From Symsagittifera roscoffensis (lineage: Eukaryota; Xenacoelomorpha; Acoela; Convolutidae), in contig NC_087062.1 of NCBI RefSeq assembly GCF_963678635.1, positions 7,118,193-7,182,192 on the forward strand: a DNA stretch of 64,000 nt, given 5' to 3'. Position 1 is the stretch's first letter; every line of letters begins with the position of its first letter. This document shows positions 45,601-55,620 of this stretch, piece after piece. A program made the translations under genes and the position numbers. Below the pieces are notes generated by a model. It was not told where the DNA came from. It was given only the letters and a program-made list of their open reading frames with translations, and did not search any database.

Positions 45601-48600
45601 TCTCCTCCGAGGTGATTCCATGAGGATTCTCTGGTCGTTATTTCTTGAATTGCCAGGGGAGCTGCTCTCCGGCAAATTCCGTTTCATTTCCATAAAGGCT
45701 GACGGTGGCTCCAGTGTCGAGATGCCTTCATCCGCTGGCTCAGTCGTTTCCAACGTGTCTGCATTGTTCTCAAGATCACTGAAGATATTGAAATCCAGGC
45801 TGGACGTTCCTCTTGTCGATGCCCTGTCCTCTTCCCCACCAGCTTGATCTTGTTGCATGGGTTCTTCAGTCTGACGGCTTCCACCCTGTCCGTCATCTCC
45901 TTCTGACTTATCCTTGTTCGGGCTCACTGGTCCTTGTTCGTCAATATCGGCTTCTTCCTGGAATCTCGGTATGAGCAATGTACCGGCCGATTTATCTTCC
46001 TCTTCTCCATGGACCACTTTGATTTCTTCGCAGTCGAAGGGTGCTAGGAAGGTTCTCGTCTGCAATATTCCTCCAACTTTCATCTCCTTTTTCACACTGG
46101 TCAGGATTAATGAGGCTTCAGGCAATTCTGTCCTGCCTCTCATTCTCATCGGAGCTAAGCCTAGTCCTCTCCATTCCTCATCAAATCTTCCAGGCTTGGG
46201 AGTAGCGGCGTTGCTTATTCGCCTTCTCGTCGCTTGATCCGTGTTTGCAAATCGTGTGTACTGTAACACGGCGGCATTTCTCCCTACGAAGTATGGATCC
46301 ATCGTTCCCACGAAATTCCCTACTCTCCTTTCATTGGTTTCGAATGCTCTCAACCTAGGAGTTTGTACCACGGAGACTGCTCCGAGCAACATCCTTCTTA
46401 TTAGAGGGAATTCAGGGATTGCCTCCGATAGCTTCTTGTAATCGCCCCAGTCCTTCGTTTCTTCTCTCACCTTGTGGTATGCTGCAGTGAGACGAGGCAC
46501 TCTGGTTATTTCACCATTCGTTTTGTCATAGGGTCTCAGATTCCAAAGCGTTGGAAACACCTCGATGTGTCCTCTTTCTACTTCTCCCATGCGGTCACGG
46601 AAGTGATCGTCAAAATTGATGACTGTCATCTCTGGCTCCAATATTTTCGCAAATAACAGATCTTCACTCATGAGCTCCCGCAATGTGTGCTGCTCACACC
46701 AGTTCAGTGTACTAACGTCCACTGCCGATATGAGGTTCAGGTGCAGCACCGACCTCCTATATGCTTCCACTTTAACGTCAGGGAATGCAAACGTGACTGC
46801 TGGTCCATAAATCACTGTCACGAACTCCGTGACTCCTCTGATCAGCGCCAAGGGATCGGTTCTCATAGCTAAGCTCAAATCCGTTAATAGCGGCATGCCT
46901 CCAACATGTCGTCTAACATCTTCCTCTCTTTCAATTGTCTCGTCTTCTCCGGTTCCAAAGCGATTTTGCTGCAAGAGATATTGGATAAGAGTGTGTCTCA
47001 GGTCTCTTATTTTGTTCCACGAGTCCGTGGACTTCTTCATATCCAGATTCCTCACTCTCTCTTTCATCTGCTCTGGACAACGTGCCAGTTTCATTAGTCC
47101 TCCCAAGTTTCCGTGGGTTATTGCGATCAATGTCAGAAGTCCATCTAGTCGCAGGTTCTGTATTCCATCCGTTAGCAGTATCGCCGGTCCTTTCACTAAA
47201 CTCTCCGCTCCGAAGGTCACGAACAAGGCTATTAATTCCACTATCGATACTCTCACTACTGCTTGGAGGAATTCCTTTATCAAATAGTGCGAGACTTTCG
47301 GGTAAACTTTTGCCAAGAAGGACGCGGTCCATCCGGCTCCTAACCCTTCTAGCATGCTGTCTGTCCTTTCAAAGCCCTCCTGTCTTTTCACTTCCTGGGT
47401 CCAGCAGGTTTCCAGAGTAATCTGACACATTCTGTTCACAAACTCAGCGGTCTTTTCTCCGGCATTTTCCGCCAGGTTCACCTCCTTCAACAAGTAGGCA
47501 TGTATCTTCGTGATCATTACGGGGCCTTGCTGAAAAGCATCTGCACCCAATGCCGCTACTCTAGGATTCAGGTGTAGCCACTGGTTGGCTTCCGGCTTGG
47601 TTCTCAGAACCATCGCCTCCAGATGAGCTCTCGTCTCTAGTGAGTTTTTTCTTCTTGTGTCTTCACTTGCCACCTCCATTGCTCGGAACCATAAGTCGTT
47701 GGACATTGCCGTGATCACTCGATGGTCGTCGTCTATTCCCGGTTTCAGTTTGAGTTGCCGACTGAAGTTGGACAGTTCCAACCCCAGCACTTCGTCCAAC
47801 ACTAACATGTGTAGCGCGTGGTCCTTGAATCCTCTCATCGCGTTTGAGATATCTGACCATACTGCAGGCAGTTCAGCCTTAAGTGGCCTCAGGTTCTCCA
47901 TTTCTATCATGCGATTCGGGGCCGATATGATCCCATCATATTTTCCTTCCGAAAGTAAGGCTACCATTGCGTACACAAACTTCAGTCCATCCGGGAGATG
48001 TGCATATCCCGGAGACAACGCGAATACTACTCTCAACGCCACTTTATTGAATGACCCCTCCTTCGTTGCATCCACCACTTCACCCATCGACTCCAGGATG
48101 TCTTTTATTGCTGGCCATACTGCGTTTTCTGCTGTTGCAGGATCTCTGAGCCTGCTCAGAAAACCTCTACTGTGTAGATGGTCATTGATGCCAGCAAACA
48201 CAATCGTAATTGGGTTCATGTCTGTCTGCCTTTGTACCCTTATAGCCAAAAACACTGATTGCAATAGGTCTAGGTCAACCGCGGCCAACATTATGACGTC
48301 CGGCCAAAACAAAGACTTGGAGGTGTACACGAACTCTGAATTCGCTACTACCATGATTTTGGCCTTCCTCATCTCTGCTTTGTCATAGGCGGCGAAGATG
48401 GTCTCATCTTTCTTTATCGCTGTCAATCCGCCATATCTCTGGGCATCACCATCTTGGTTCACTAGTTTTGGGTACACTCTCTCCTTCACATGACCAGGTG
48501 GTGTTGTCAGCTGCCTGAATATCTTCACGTGTTGTCCAATCGGCGCTCTCGCCGTCAGGAATCTTCCTGGTCTCTCTTCACGATTCCCCTCATCATGGTT

Positions 48601-49785
48601 CAATCTCACATCTTGCAACGGTCTCGCATTCACTGGTCCCATCGTGTTGTTAGAGGGCAGTCCCTCCAAATCAGCAAATCTCAGGGCCGTCGTGGAGCTG
48701 AAATTTATGCTAGCGGCTATCAACCAGTCTACGCCGGTTATCGAGTACAATCTGCTGACGGATAGCGTCGCTCCATTCAGCATCCTCCTTGCATCTTCGA
48801 TGAAGCTTACTCTCTGTAGGTCCAGCTTCATTAATTCGTCTTTGTATATATGCCAAGGAGATGGTATGGATCTCGACCACAACAATGAGCCTCTGCTCGG
48901 TCTTTCCTCTCGACTGGTACTCGTCGTCTCCGATCTAGTGTCCGATCTAGATGTGCCTGCTACTTCTTCGATTGGTTGGTTGACAGGTCCTATCCTTCTC
49001 CTAGGATGAATTTTTCTCCTCATCGGCGCTTCTCCCAACCGATCCTGCACGTCTGCTCTTCGACCTGGTTCACTGGAGCTTTGTTGCCGGTAATTCGTGA
49101 CGGCTGGGACCGTACCCAAGCGTGTTTCCAGGCTAGGAGGCACAAAGGTGGTAATCACCGCATCACTCACCGTTCCCTCTTCCTTCAGCACTCCTGTGTC
49201 AAAGAGTTCTGCTTCCAGCTCATCCAACCGTTCTTGGAAGACTCGATTCAACCAAGCTTGTCCTTCGATACTGTCGAAGTGGATGCCATCCGTGGTCAGT
49301 CTGGCCTGATCCATGGCTCTCAACTCATGTTCAATGTCCATGAGGATCATCCTTCCGGCATTTCGATTTGCTAGGTTCCTCAAGATGTTGTTCCATCTTA
49401 TGACTCCCTCGTTGTGCCTTCTTCCTGATGCTTTCAGGCTTCTCGCGTTCATTGGCACCGTGCAAACGGTCAGTACCGCGCAACTGAACTTCTGCCAGAG
49501 AGTAGTGAACAAACACACCATCATTGACTCCCACAGTGCTTCCTGCTCATCTGATCCTCTGGAGATGTCATTCATCCCAACTAAGATCATCACATTGGGA
49601 ATCTTCCCTGGATTCATCAGTTCCACCATCCGATATAATTGGGCTATTGTCGCGCCTCCAAAGGCCATCACCGTGGTGACCCACGAGGTCCTCAAATTCG
49701 ACAGCACTCTGACTAAACTGTCTCCCAATATCAGGTGAGTTGTCCCGAGTGGTGGTTGCTGCAGGTTCACAGCCGGGCAGTTTCA
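42523..49785 (-). CDS. ORF3 of element 1: giant protein with N-terminal SGNH hydrolase domain, start lost
   Basis: 2415 codons from the GTG at 49770 to the stop at 42523; the frame begins at a stop at 49783-49785 made by a deletion, so the true N-terminus is missing. Counting from 49770, residues 12-190 hold all SGNH/GDSL-hydrolase blocks: GDSLV (Ser18), AFGGAT (Gly39), VGMND (Asn67) and DGIH (Asp161, His164). Residues about 470-545 look like a second, degenerate unit with FAGINDHL. The remaining ~1800 residues are largely helical, with an acidic Ser/Gln-rich stretch in the middle (about 1265-1330) and a Cys/His-containing C-terminal third (PGSCLAEVCGLEGHVCGG; later DEFPCHCLLQTWWYP). I recognise no other domain. 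It sits after pol, where env would be, but has no signal peptide and no clear membrane anchor. An uninterrupted frame of this length argues for coding under constraint until recently. Confidence 0.8.
48182..48360 (-). other. Second SGNH-like segment within ORF3
   Basis: Minus-strand peptides VVANSEFVYTS, LFWPDVIMLAAVDLD and IVFAGINDHLHSRG follow the order and spacing of the first blocks of an SGNH fold (nucleophile strand, central strand, GxND). The GDS motif is replaced by ANSE. It may be a duplicated, catalytically changed SGNH domain. Weak evidence. Confidence 0.3.
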
Positions 49786-50071
49786 CCTTAACATATGTCG
49801 TTAAAATTTGCTTAAAACAATTCAGATAAAAAGATATTTATCCTAAAATTTATTAAAATCAATTGGTTTCTAAAATTTTTTGAATTCGACCTAAGATTGG
49901 ACAGTCCAAACTTTGGATTTATTCCCAAGATCGTCATTTAGTTGTTCATGGTCACTAACCCCTACTTACCCATGATCTTAATAACCTAACACATAACATA
50001 ACATAACATAACACACATATCACCTATTACACACAACTTAGTCTTTGGCCTAACACCCTCTCGCACATCAC
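49786..50071 (-). other. Spacer between integrase-macro ORF and ORF3
   Basis: About 285 bp, AT-rich, with a (ACATA)n-like microsatellite (CATAACATAACATAAC at about 49992-50012). Similar sequence in element 2 at 63808-64000, which lacks an internal ~100 bp. A subgenomic promoter, splice site or internal initiation signal for ORF3 could lie here, but I see none that I can defend. Confidence 0.6.
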
Positions 50072-52504
50072 TCAGCCTATACTTAAGTAATATTTCTTAT
50101 GTAGATATACTTGTATGTTCGTATCAGAGAATATCACGTGTACAAGTGCGTACAATTCCCGAGGATGAAGTCTTCCTCTGTTTGGATCGTACACTGGAAG
50201 CGAGAGCTCCTTCACGTCCATTTCCACGAGGAAGTCCCTCAGCCTCGTCAAAGACAAGACTAGGTTTTCTGGTTCCACGTGCTGCTTCTCTGTCGCCCTC
50301 GTTACCAAGAAGCATAAGTACTTTCCCGGTATCTGCGACACCGCCGGAGGTAAGGCTGCTACGCCCCCTATCCCTGGTCTTTGCTTCCAAAGGAATTCCA
50401 CGTTTTTGTATTCCCTCTTAAAATCTGCCGCTAGCGCTGTCCTAAAACTCATGTCTGCGGTGATCGCTATTGCACATGTTCTGTTTGTGAGTATAAAATC
50501 ACTGTCTGTTAGTATTATGTTACTAGAATATTCATTCGGTAAATTAAAATATGACTCAACTACCCTGCCTATGCCAGGTTTCTTAGGTTCTTTGCCTGTT
50601 TCTGCTTCTAAGTCTCCTGTTTCTCTTGCTATTCTTAATTTTTTTATTATCAAGTTTTCAGTGTGGGTAAGTCCTACCCCCACTCCCCGGACAAAAATAT
50701 CCATCGACGTCCCCGTCGATCGCATACCGGGTATCAAGTCAAGGTTAGAAGCTGGAATGAGTAATCGTCCTTCCTGGGCAGCCCAGGAAGAATCATCTCG
50801 TCCAGTCTTGATGTATTTCATGCTTTCACGATCTACGTCTTGAATCGTGACGCTGGTTTCCTCTGGATCCGAGGTCGTTTCATTCAGCCACTCTAAGACA
50901 CGCAGGTTCGTCAGGTCTTTTTCATGTGACTGCTGTTGCTCATCGTCGAATTCTACCTCGGGTTTCGACCAGTCGTCAACCCACTCATCGTTGTGATCAT
51001 CGACTATGTCAATGTCTTGTGACACAGTTATTTCCTCTAAACCCACTACTTCCTCCACTATTTTCTTTAGATCTATCCTATCCACTACAAAGTCGTCACC
51101 GTAAGGATTGTATTTCTTCCTTGGTCTCGTCCCACCCTTCTGACGAGTCTGCATCGTGAACGGAAGATCCGGTTCCAAGTTCTTGGGAACCTCTATCTGT
51201 TCGGGATCCTGCCAATCTTCCTCTGCGTAGGGTAAGGTTTCATCGTCCGCTTCGATCTGTTCGTTCGGATCCAGGTCCAGCGGTGTATCCGTACCTTCTT
51301 CTACGACTTCGTTTCCATCGTTCTTCTCCCTGGTGCCTTTTTCATTGACCTCACAAGCAGGATCCATCATTAGATAATCCCCTTCTTCAATGTCTGCAGG
51401 TATACACCAGTCTTCTGTCGATGGATTGTGTGGCTTGATGTTCTCGTAGTGGGCGGCTCGGCCAGTACTCAGTCTATAAAAGCGTCCCTCCTGGTGCACC
51501 TCCGTAATCATGAAGGGTCCCCTCCATTTTTTTAGAAGCTTCTTTGTCCCTTTCGGTGGTATAACGTTCTGAAATACCCATACGTAGTCTCCCACCGAAT
51601 AAGCTTTTGCGCCAGCTGCTTTCTTGTCGAATCTTTTCCTTTGCCTTGCCTGTGCTTGCTGAGTATTTCGTCTGCACAGATCGTTCAACTCCTGTTGACG
51701 TCTGATCACATCCCTTACGTAAACCTGTGGAGATGTTTTCTTTCCCTCATACTCTAGGTAGAACAATGTCAAGGGTAAAGACTTCTCGTGTCCCGTCAGC
51801 ATCATGTGTGGACTGACTCCAGTGGTGGAGTGTTGCGTGCTATTATAAGCTCCCATCACCTGTGGAAGGTATCTGTCCCAATCGGTCATGTACCTGGAAC
51901 AATATACTCTCAGCATCGACACTAACGTCCTGTTCTGTCTTTCCACTAAGCCATTCGTCTGAGGGTGGTATGTCGTGGAGTGAGCCTGAGCAACCTGTGA
52001 GCGTCTCATAAGCTCTTTCGTAAGCTCTCCTACGAAAGCTGTTCCATTATCCGATTGAAACGTCATCGGACAACCATGTCTTGCTATCCACGTATTGATC
52101 AGGTGGTCGCATGTCTCTTCCGCCGAGGCAGTTATGCAGGGCACGGCCTCTGCATACTTCGTGAAGTGATCTATCATGACCAAGACTTGGTTATAACCGC
52201 TGTCTGTCATGCATATCTTCTGGTGATCTATCTGCACCACCTCGTTGAATTCAGACGACTCAATCGATTGTAAAGGAAATCGTAATTTCCTAGGATCCTT
52301 GACCTGTTGGCATGACAGGCACGCTGTTACCCATTTCTCACATGCCTTTTTCATTCCAGGCCACTCAAAGCGCTTCAGGATCCTCTGATACACTTTGTAG
52401 ATCCCTTGATGTCCCATCTGATCATGCGACCTGAATATTAGTTCTGTCTGATAGAGTTGTGGCATTACTATCGCGTAGGCATGCCCAGCACTGGTGCTTC
52501 GCAC
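50072..52504 (-). CDS. Integrase fused to a macro domain (pol 3' part of element 1)
   Basis: 810 codons counted from a GTG at 52504; the real upstream continuation (RNase H) is deleted. HHCC finger: H27, H32, C62, C65. DD35E core: D93 (QIDHQ), D152 (FQSDNGTAF), E188 (GLVERQN). After the core, FDKKAAGAKAYSVGDYVWVF and RGPFMITEVHQEGRFYRLS form the GPY/F-type C-terminal region of Ty3/gypsy integrases. An acidic linker of about 230 residues follows. The last ~150 residues (ITADMSFRTALAADFKREY, GKYLCFLVTRATEK, ENLVLSLTRLRDFL, SLPVYDPNRGRLHPREL, IQVYLHKK) match the TARG1/Poa1p-like branch of macro domains, which bind or hydrolyse ADP-ribose on proteins or nucleic acid. The G-C-G-L-D signature of active TARG1 is not conserved, so activity is uncertain. 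Confidence 0.85.
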   Translation of the reverse strand: MRSTSAGHAYAIVMPQLYQTELIFRSHDQMGHQGIYKVYQRILKRFEWPGMKKACEKWVTACLSCQQVKDPRKLRFPLQSIESSEFNEVVQIDHQKICMTDSGYNQVLVMIDHFTKYAEAVPCITASAEETCDHLINTWIARHGCPMTFQSDNGTAFVGELTKELMRRSQVAQAHSTTYHPQTNGLVERQNRTLVSMLRVYCSRYMTDWDRYLPQVMGAYNSTQHSTTGVSPHMMLTGHEKSLPLTLFYLEYEGKKTSPQVYVRDVIRRQQELNDLCRRNTQQAQARQRKRFDKKAAGAKAYSVGDYVWVFQNVIPPKGTKKLLKKWRGPFMITEVHQEGRFYRLSTGRAAHYENIKPHNPSTEDWCIPADIEEGDYLMMDPACEVNEKGTREKNDGNEVVEEGTDTPLDLDPNEQIEADDETLPYAEEDWQDPEQIEVPKNLEPDLPFTMQTRQKGGTRPRKKYNPYGDDFVVDRIDLKKIVEEVVGLEEITVSQDIDIVDDHNDEWVDDWSKPEVEFDDEQQQSHEKDLTNLRVLEWLNETTSDPEETSVTIQDVDRESMKYIKTGRDDSSWAAQEGRLLIPASNLDLIPGMRSTGTSMDIFVRGVGVGLTHTENLIIKKLRIARETGDLEAETGKEPKKPGIGRVVESYFNLPNEYSSNIILTDSDFILTNRTCAIAITADMSFRTALAADFKREYKNVEFLWKQRPGIGGVAALPPAVSQIPGKYLCFLVTRATEKQHVEPENLVLSLTRLRDFLVEMDVKELSLPVYDPNRGRLHPRELYALVHVIFSDTNIQVYLHKKYYLSIG

Positions 52505-54918
52505 AGTTCCCGCTTTATTTTCTCGAATGCAACCTGTGCCTCATCGTTCCATTCGAACTTTTTCCCTTTGTTGCGCATCAGCTTCTGCATCGGGTACACC
52601 TTGTCCGCATTTCCTTTAATGAATTCACGGTAATAATTGGCAAACCCCAGGAAGCTCATTAGCTGTGTGTCCGTCCTCGGAGCCTTCCATGTCAGCACAG
52701 CCTCTACTGCTTCCGGATCTGGCCTCACACCATGCCTGTCCACCATTCTTCCCAGGTACTTGATCGAATCCCTAAGGATTTCACATTTCCATGGTTTGCA
52801 TTTCAAGCCTGCTCTTTTCATACATCCGAAGACCTCATCGAGCCGATCAATGTGATCCTCCAGGGTCGGTGTCGCTATGACTACGTCATCCACGTAGCAC
52901 ATCAAGAGATTCCCGTACTTTTTGGTCACTCCTGTCAAAGCCTGAGCCATCAGCCTTTGAAAAGTTGCTGTTGCATTGCACAAACCGAAGGGCATCCTCT
53001 TCCACTGGTACAACCCCAATTCGCACGCGAAACCGGTTTTTTCCCTATCCTTCTTCCGCAAAGGAACCTGCCAGAAGGCAGAACCCAAGTCCAATGTGGT
53101 GAAAAACTTTGCATCACCAAGCTTAGAGAGGCTCTCGTCTATTCGCGGTATCGGGTACGCATCTTTTATTGTTACCGCGTTCAAGTAACGAAAGTCGCAA
53201 CAAAATCTAAGCTGCCCCCCTTTCTTTTTCGCCATTACTACCCCGCAAGCCCACGGCGATTTCGAGGGTTCTATCATGTCGTATTCAAGCAACATTTCTA
53301 TTTCCGCTCGGCACGCTTCCGATTTGTGTGGTGTCATTCGTCTCGCGCCCTCTCTGTGCTGAACGGCACCTACTTCCAGCTCAATTTCGTGTTCTACGAA
53401 GTTACAGCAACCGATGTCCGCTTTATGTTTCGAAAATACATCTGCATTCCGATATAAAACGTCCCGCAATTTTTCAAAATCTCCCTCACCTATTTTCCCT
53501 TTTAAATGTTCTATCTCTGGCAAAACCGGTTTGTTAGATTCTAATTCATATGACGAGGGGCGTTCCGGAAAGTTCGAGCAGCTTGATAACCCGTCGTCCG
53601 TTTCGGATTTCATTGAAAACAATTCATGAATAGACTTTAATACATTAATTCTCTTTAAAATTTTATCTTTATTGGCATGATAAGGACAGTCTTTCACACT
53701 ATATTTCTTCAAGTTTTGTGTCTCCTCATAGTCGGTCCTCATCGGCAAAGCGTAGCCAAGCTTCTTTCCACGCTGGATTGAAACCGTGGTGTCCAGTGTG
53801 TTCAACAACACACTGACACACAGTCCGTTTCGCGTTACCGAGAAGCTCTGGCCTAAAATCACCGAACTCTGACTATTTGGATTCGGTACTAAGCAAACCT
53901 GTTTACTATCACTTAACGAATTTAAATTTCTCATTCTAAAAATTGCTACTACAGCTTGTCCTGGTTGTAATTTTACTTTTCTATCCAAAAAATCTGGTAC
54001 CTTATTTTCGTCTGCTATTATCCTATTAATTGGTCTCTTAACATACTTTCGGTCCGGGTTTCTAATCCGTATTAGACCATTGTTCAAGTCAATCATCACG
54101 TCAAAATTCCTGACAAAATCTCTGCCCAAGATGAATTGGTCGGCGTCGTCCAGATTCTCTACCACCAGGAAGCTCATCCAAAGATCTCGTCCTCCCATAT
54201 GAAGGACCGTTATCGGTGTTCTTCCGGCTACGTAGATGGCTCCTCGATTTGCGGCTGCCAGTCGGAGATTCGTAGGAATCAGATCTTCCCGCGTGAAGCA
54301 CATTCTTTCCCAAGTTTTTATCGGCATCACACTCACTACCGCTCCTGTGTCCAGAAGCCCTGTGACTCCGATTTTTGTTCCGTTGGTGTCGAGCAGGTGT
54401 GCTGTCACATCTGCTTCATATCCAATGTGTACTGCGTCATGTTCCATCATGGCGTCATGGCCTATCCTGCGGACCTTGAGTTCCTCTTCTCCCAAATAGA
54501 TCTGCCCCATTTGGTCATCATCTGTTGTTACATAAGTCCTGGTGTAGATACTGATTCCATCCACGTTCAGCATTATTTGATACGGCCCATAGACTTCCAG
54601 GTAGCGTCCATGAAGTTTCTTCATGCGAGGGCCACCCGTCGTTAGTAGTGCTCGCACAGCTCTCGACTCGGTGCGTGGCTCCACCTGTCTCAGATAATCT
54701 GCATATGTGTCCAAATGCATCAAAGTGAACTCGGATGGTTCACTCAGATTTCTGATTACCTGATGTCCAGCCACTGAGATAATCGACTGTATCTTGCTTC
54801 CCTGCGGCACCATGCCGAACCTCTTACCGGAGATCACTTTAAGTTTCATGTCTAAACTGCTTGGTGTTTTCGTCTCTTCGAACTCCGTTGCTTCGAAGGT
54901 AATCAGTCGCTCCTGAAG
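52468..54918 (-). CDS. Protease-reverse transcriptase (pol 5' part of element 1)
   Basis: Open without break after the UAG at 54919-54921; the first Met is at 54849. Residues from that Met: aspartic protease with LLDTGAVVSVMP (Asp167) and the flap/return strand FILGRDFV (239-246); RT from about 515: WACGVVMAKKKGGQLRFCCD, motif A TLDLGSAFWQVPL (Asp587), WKRMPFGLCNATATFQRLM, motif C CYVDDVVIA (652-655), SFLGFANYYREFI. It ends EAPVLGMPTR, the point where the RNase H domain starts in Ty3/gypsy elements, and meets the integrase ORF with a 37-nt overlap in another frame. The RNase H and tether are therefore deleted in this copy. The family is Metaviridae. Confidence 0.9.
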   Translation of the reverse strand, partial: LQERLITFEATEFEETKTPSSLDMKLKVISGKRFGMVPQGSKIQSIISVAGHQVIRNLSEPSEFTLMHLDTYADYLRQVEPRTESRAVRALLTTGGPRMKKLHGRYLEVYGPYQIMLNVDGISIYTRTYVTTDDDQMGQIYLGEEELKVRRIGHDAMMEHDAVHIGYEADVTAHLLDTNGTKIGVTGLLDTGAVVSVMPIKTWERMCFTREDLIPTNLRLAAANRGAIYVAGRTPITVLHMGGRDLWMSFLVVENLDDADQFILGRDFVRNFDVMIDLNNGLIRIRNPDRKYVKRPINRIIADENKVPDFLDRKVKLQPGQAVVAIFRMRNLNSLSDSKQVCLVPNPNSQSSVILGQSFSVTRNGLCVSVLLNTLDTTVSIQRGKKLGYALPMRTDYEETQNLKKYSVKDCPYHANKDKILKRINVLKSIHELFSMKSETDDGLSSCSNFPERPSSYELESNKPVLPEIEHLKGKIGEGDFEKLRDVLYRNADVFSKHKADIGCCNFVEHEIELEVGAVQHREGARRMTPHKSEACRAEIEMLLEYDMIEPSKSPWACGVVMAKKKGGQLRFCCDFRYLNAVTIKDAYPIPRIDESLSKLGDAKFFTTLDLGSAFWQVPLRKKDREKTGFACELGLYQWKRMPFGLCNATATFQRLMAQALTGVTKKYGNLLMCYVDDVVIATPTLEDHIDRLDEVFGCMKRAGLKCKPWKCEILRDSIKYLGRMVDRHGVRPDPEAVEAVLTWKAPRTDTQLMSFLGFANYYREFIKGNADKVYPMQKLMRNKGKKFEWNDEAQVAFEKIKRELCEAPVLGMPTR

Positions 54919-54921
54919 CTA
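54919..54921 (-). promoter_or_regulatory. In-frame UAG between gag and pol
   Basis: Gag nucleocapsid frame (...LELENE) ends in TAG, and the same frame is open onward (LQERLITFEATEFEETK...) into the protease-RT. One amber codon is the only barrier. Either a readthrough signal, as in gammaretroviruses, or a recent nonsense mutation in a gag-pol fusion. The 3' context is CTTCAGG; I see no obvious pseudoknot by eye. Confidence 0.5.
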
Positions 54922-55620
54922 TTCATTTTCCAGTTCAAGTTTCACTTTTTGTTCGATCTCTTTCGTCTCCAATTCCTTCTGTACTCTGTTTATAGCATCC
55001 CTCGCAGCTGCCCTATAATCGATTTTGAAGTCATCGGCCGCAGTTACTGGTTCCGGTTCACGTGCTTCCTCTATTACCGCTTGCATCTTCTTTGCCACCA
55101 GCTCTTGAGGATTATCCTTTCTGCGTGCCTCCGCTTCACTCAAAAGTCGAGCCTTGCTGGCCTTCACACCTGACAAAACTTCTTCATGTCTTGGATGCTT
55201 GATGTCTGCCACTGCATCCCAGAACTGCGGACAATCTGATTTAAAATGACCTTCCAAGTTGCAAAAGAAACACCTCGGGCCGAATTTCGCTATTACTCCT
55301 CTCATGAAATCCTCATGATCCAACTCTGACGCATCTTCGTCCTCGAGGCTAAAGCCTATTGCTTTCATGCCTTGCTGACACATGATGGTCTGTTGAACTG
55401 CAATTAGCACAAGAACGTCTCTTGTCCATATCATCCCTCGGTTTGTACCAATTGTTCCCTTGGTTTGCTGGTCCGTTGTTAAAATTGCCATAATTGTTCT
55501 TGTAATATTCAGATCTCGAAGGAGGTTTCAACAAAAGATACTCCTTTGATTTCAGCCTCAACTCCTCCGGTGTTGGCGCATTAGTTGATAGTGGTGTGTT
55601 TAATGCGTTGCTAGCATCGT
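54919..55620 (-). pseudogene. Gag, nucleocapsid part of element 1
   Basis: Two zinc knuckles on the minus strand. The first, CANCSSTDHHVSA(C), lies in the +1 frame (55611-about 55380) and is broken at its last Cys by an indel; the second, CFFCNLEGHFKSDC (C-x2-C-x4-H-x4-C), is intact in the 55491-54919 frame. The latter goes on with a long charged helical tail (ARRKDNPQELVAKKMQAV, later RVQKELETKEIEQK) up to the UAG. The two outer gag frames and pol are all in the same phase, so two compensating indels (near 55612 and 55378) enclose the shifted stretch. Binds genomic RNA in the parent element. Confidence 0.75.

Noticed and set aside
47657-48388. 243-codon plus-strand open frame
   Set aside because: Exact antisense shadow of the SGNH/ORF3 gene; no domain, arises from its codon bias. 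The same applies to 43405-43719, 44054-44518, 46829-47287, 48644-49009 and 49313-49738.
49990-50015. CATAA repeat as telomere-like sequence
   Set aside because: Short microsatellite inside the retroelement spacer, present in both copies; no G-rich telomere pattern.
52732-53457. 241-codon plus-strand open frame
   Set aside because: Antisense of the RT domain of element 1.
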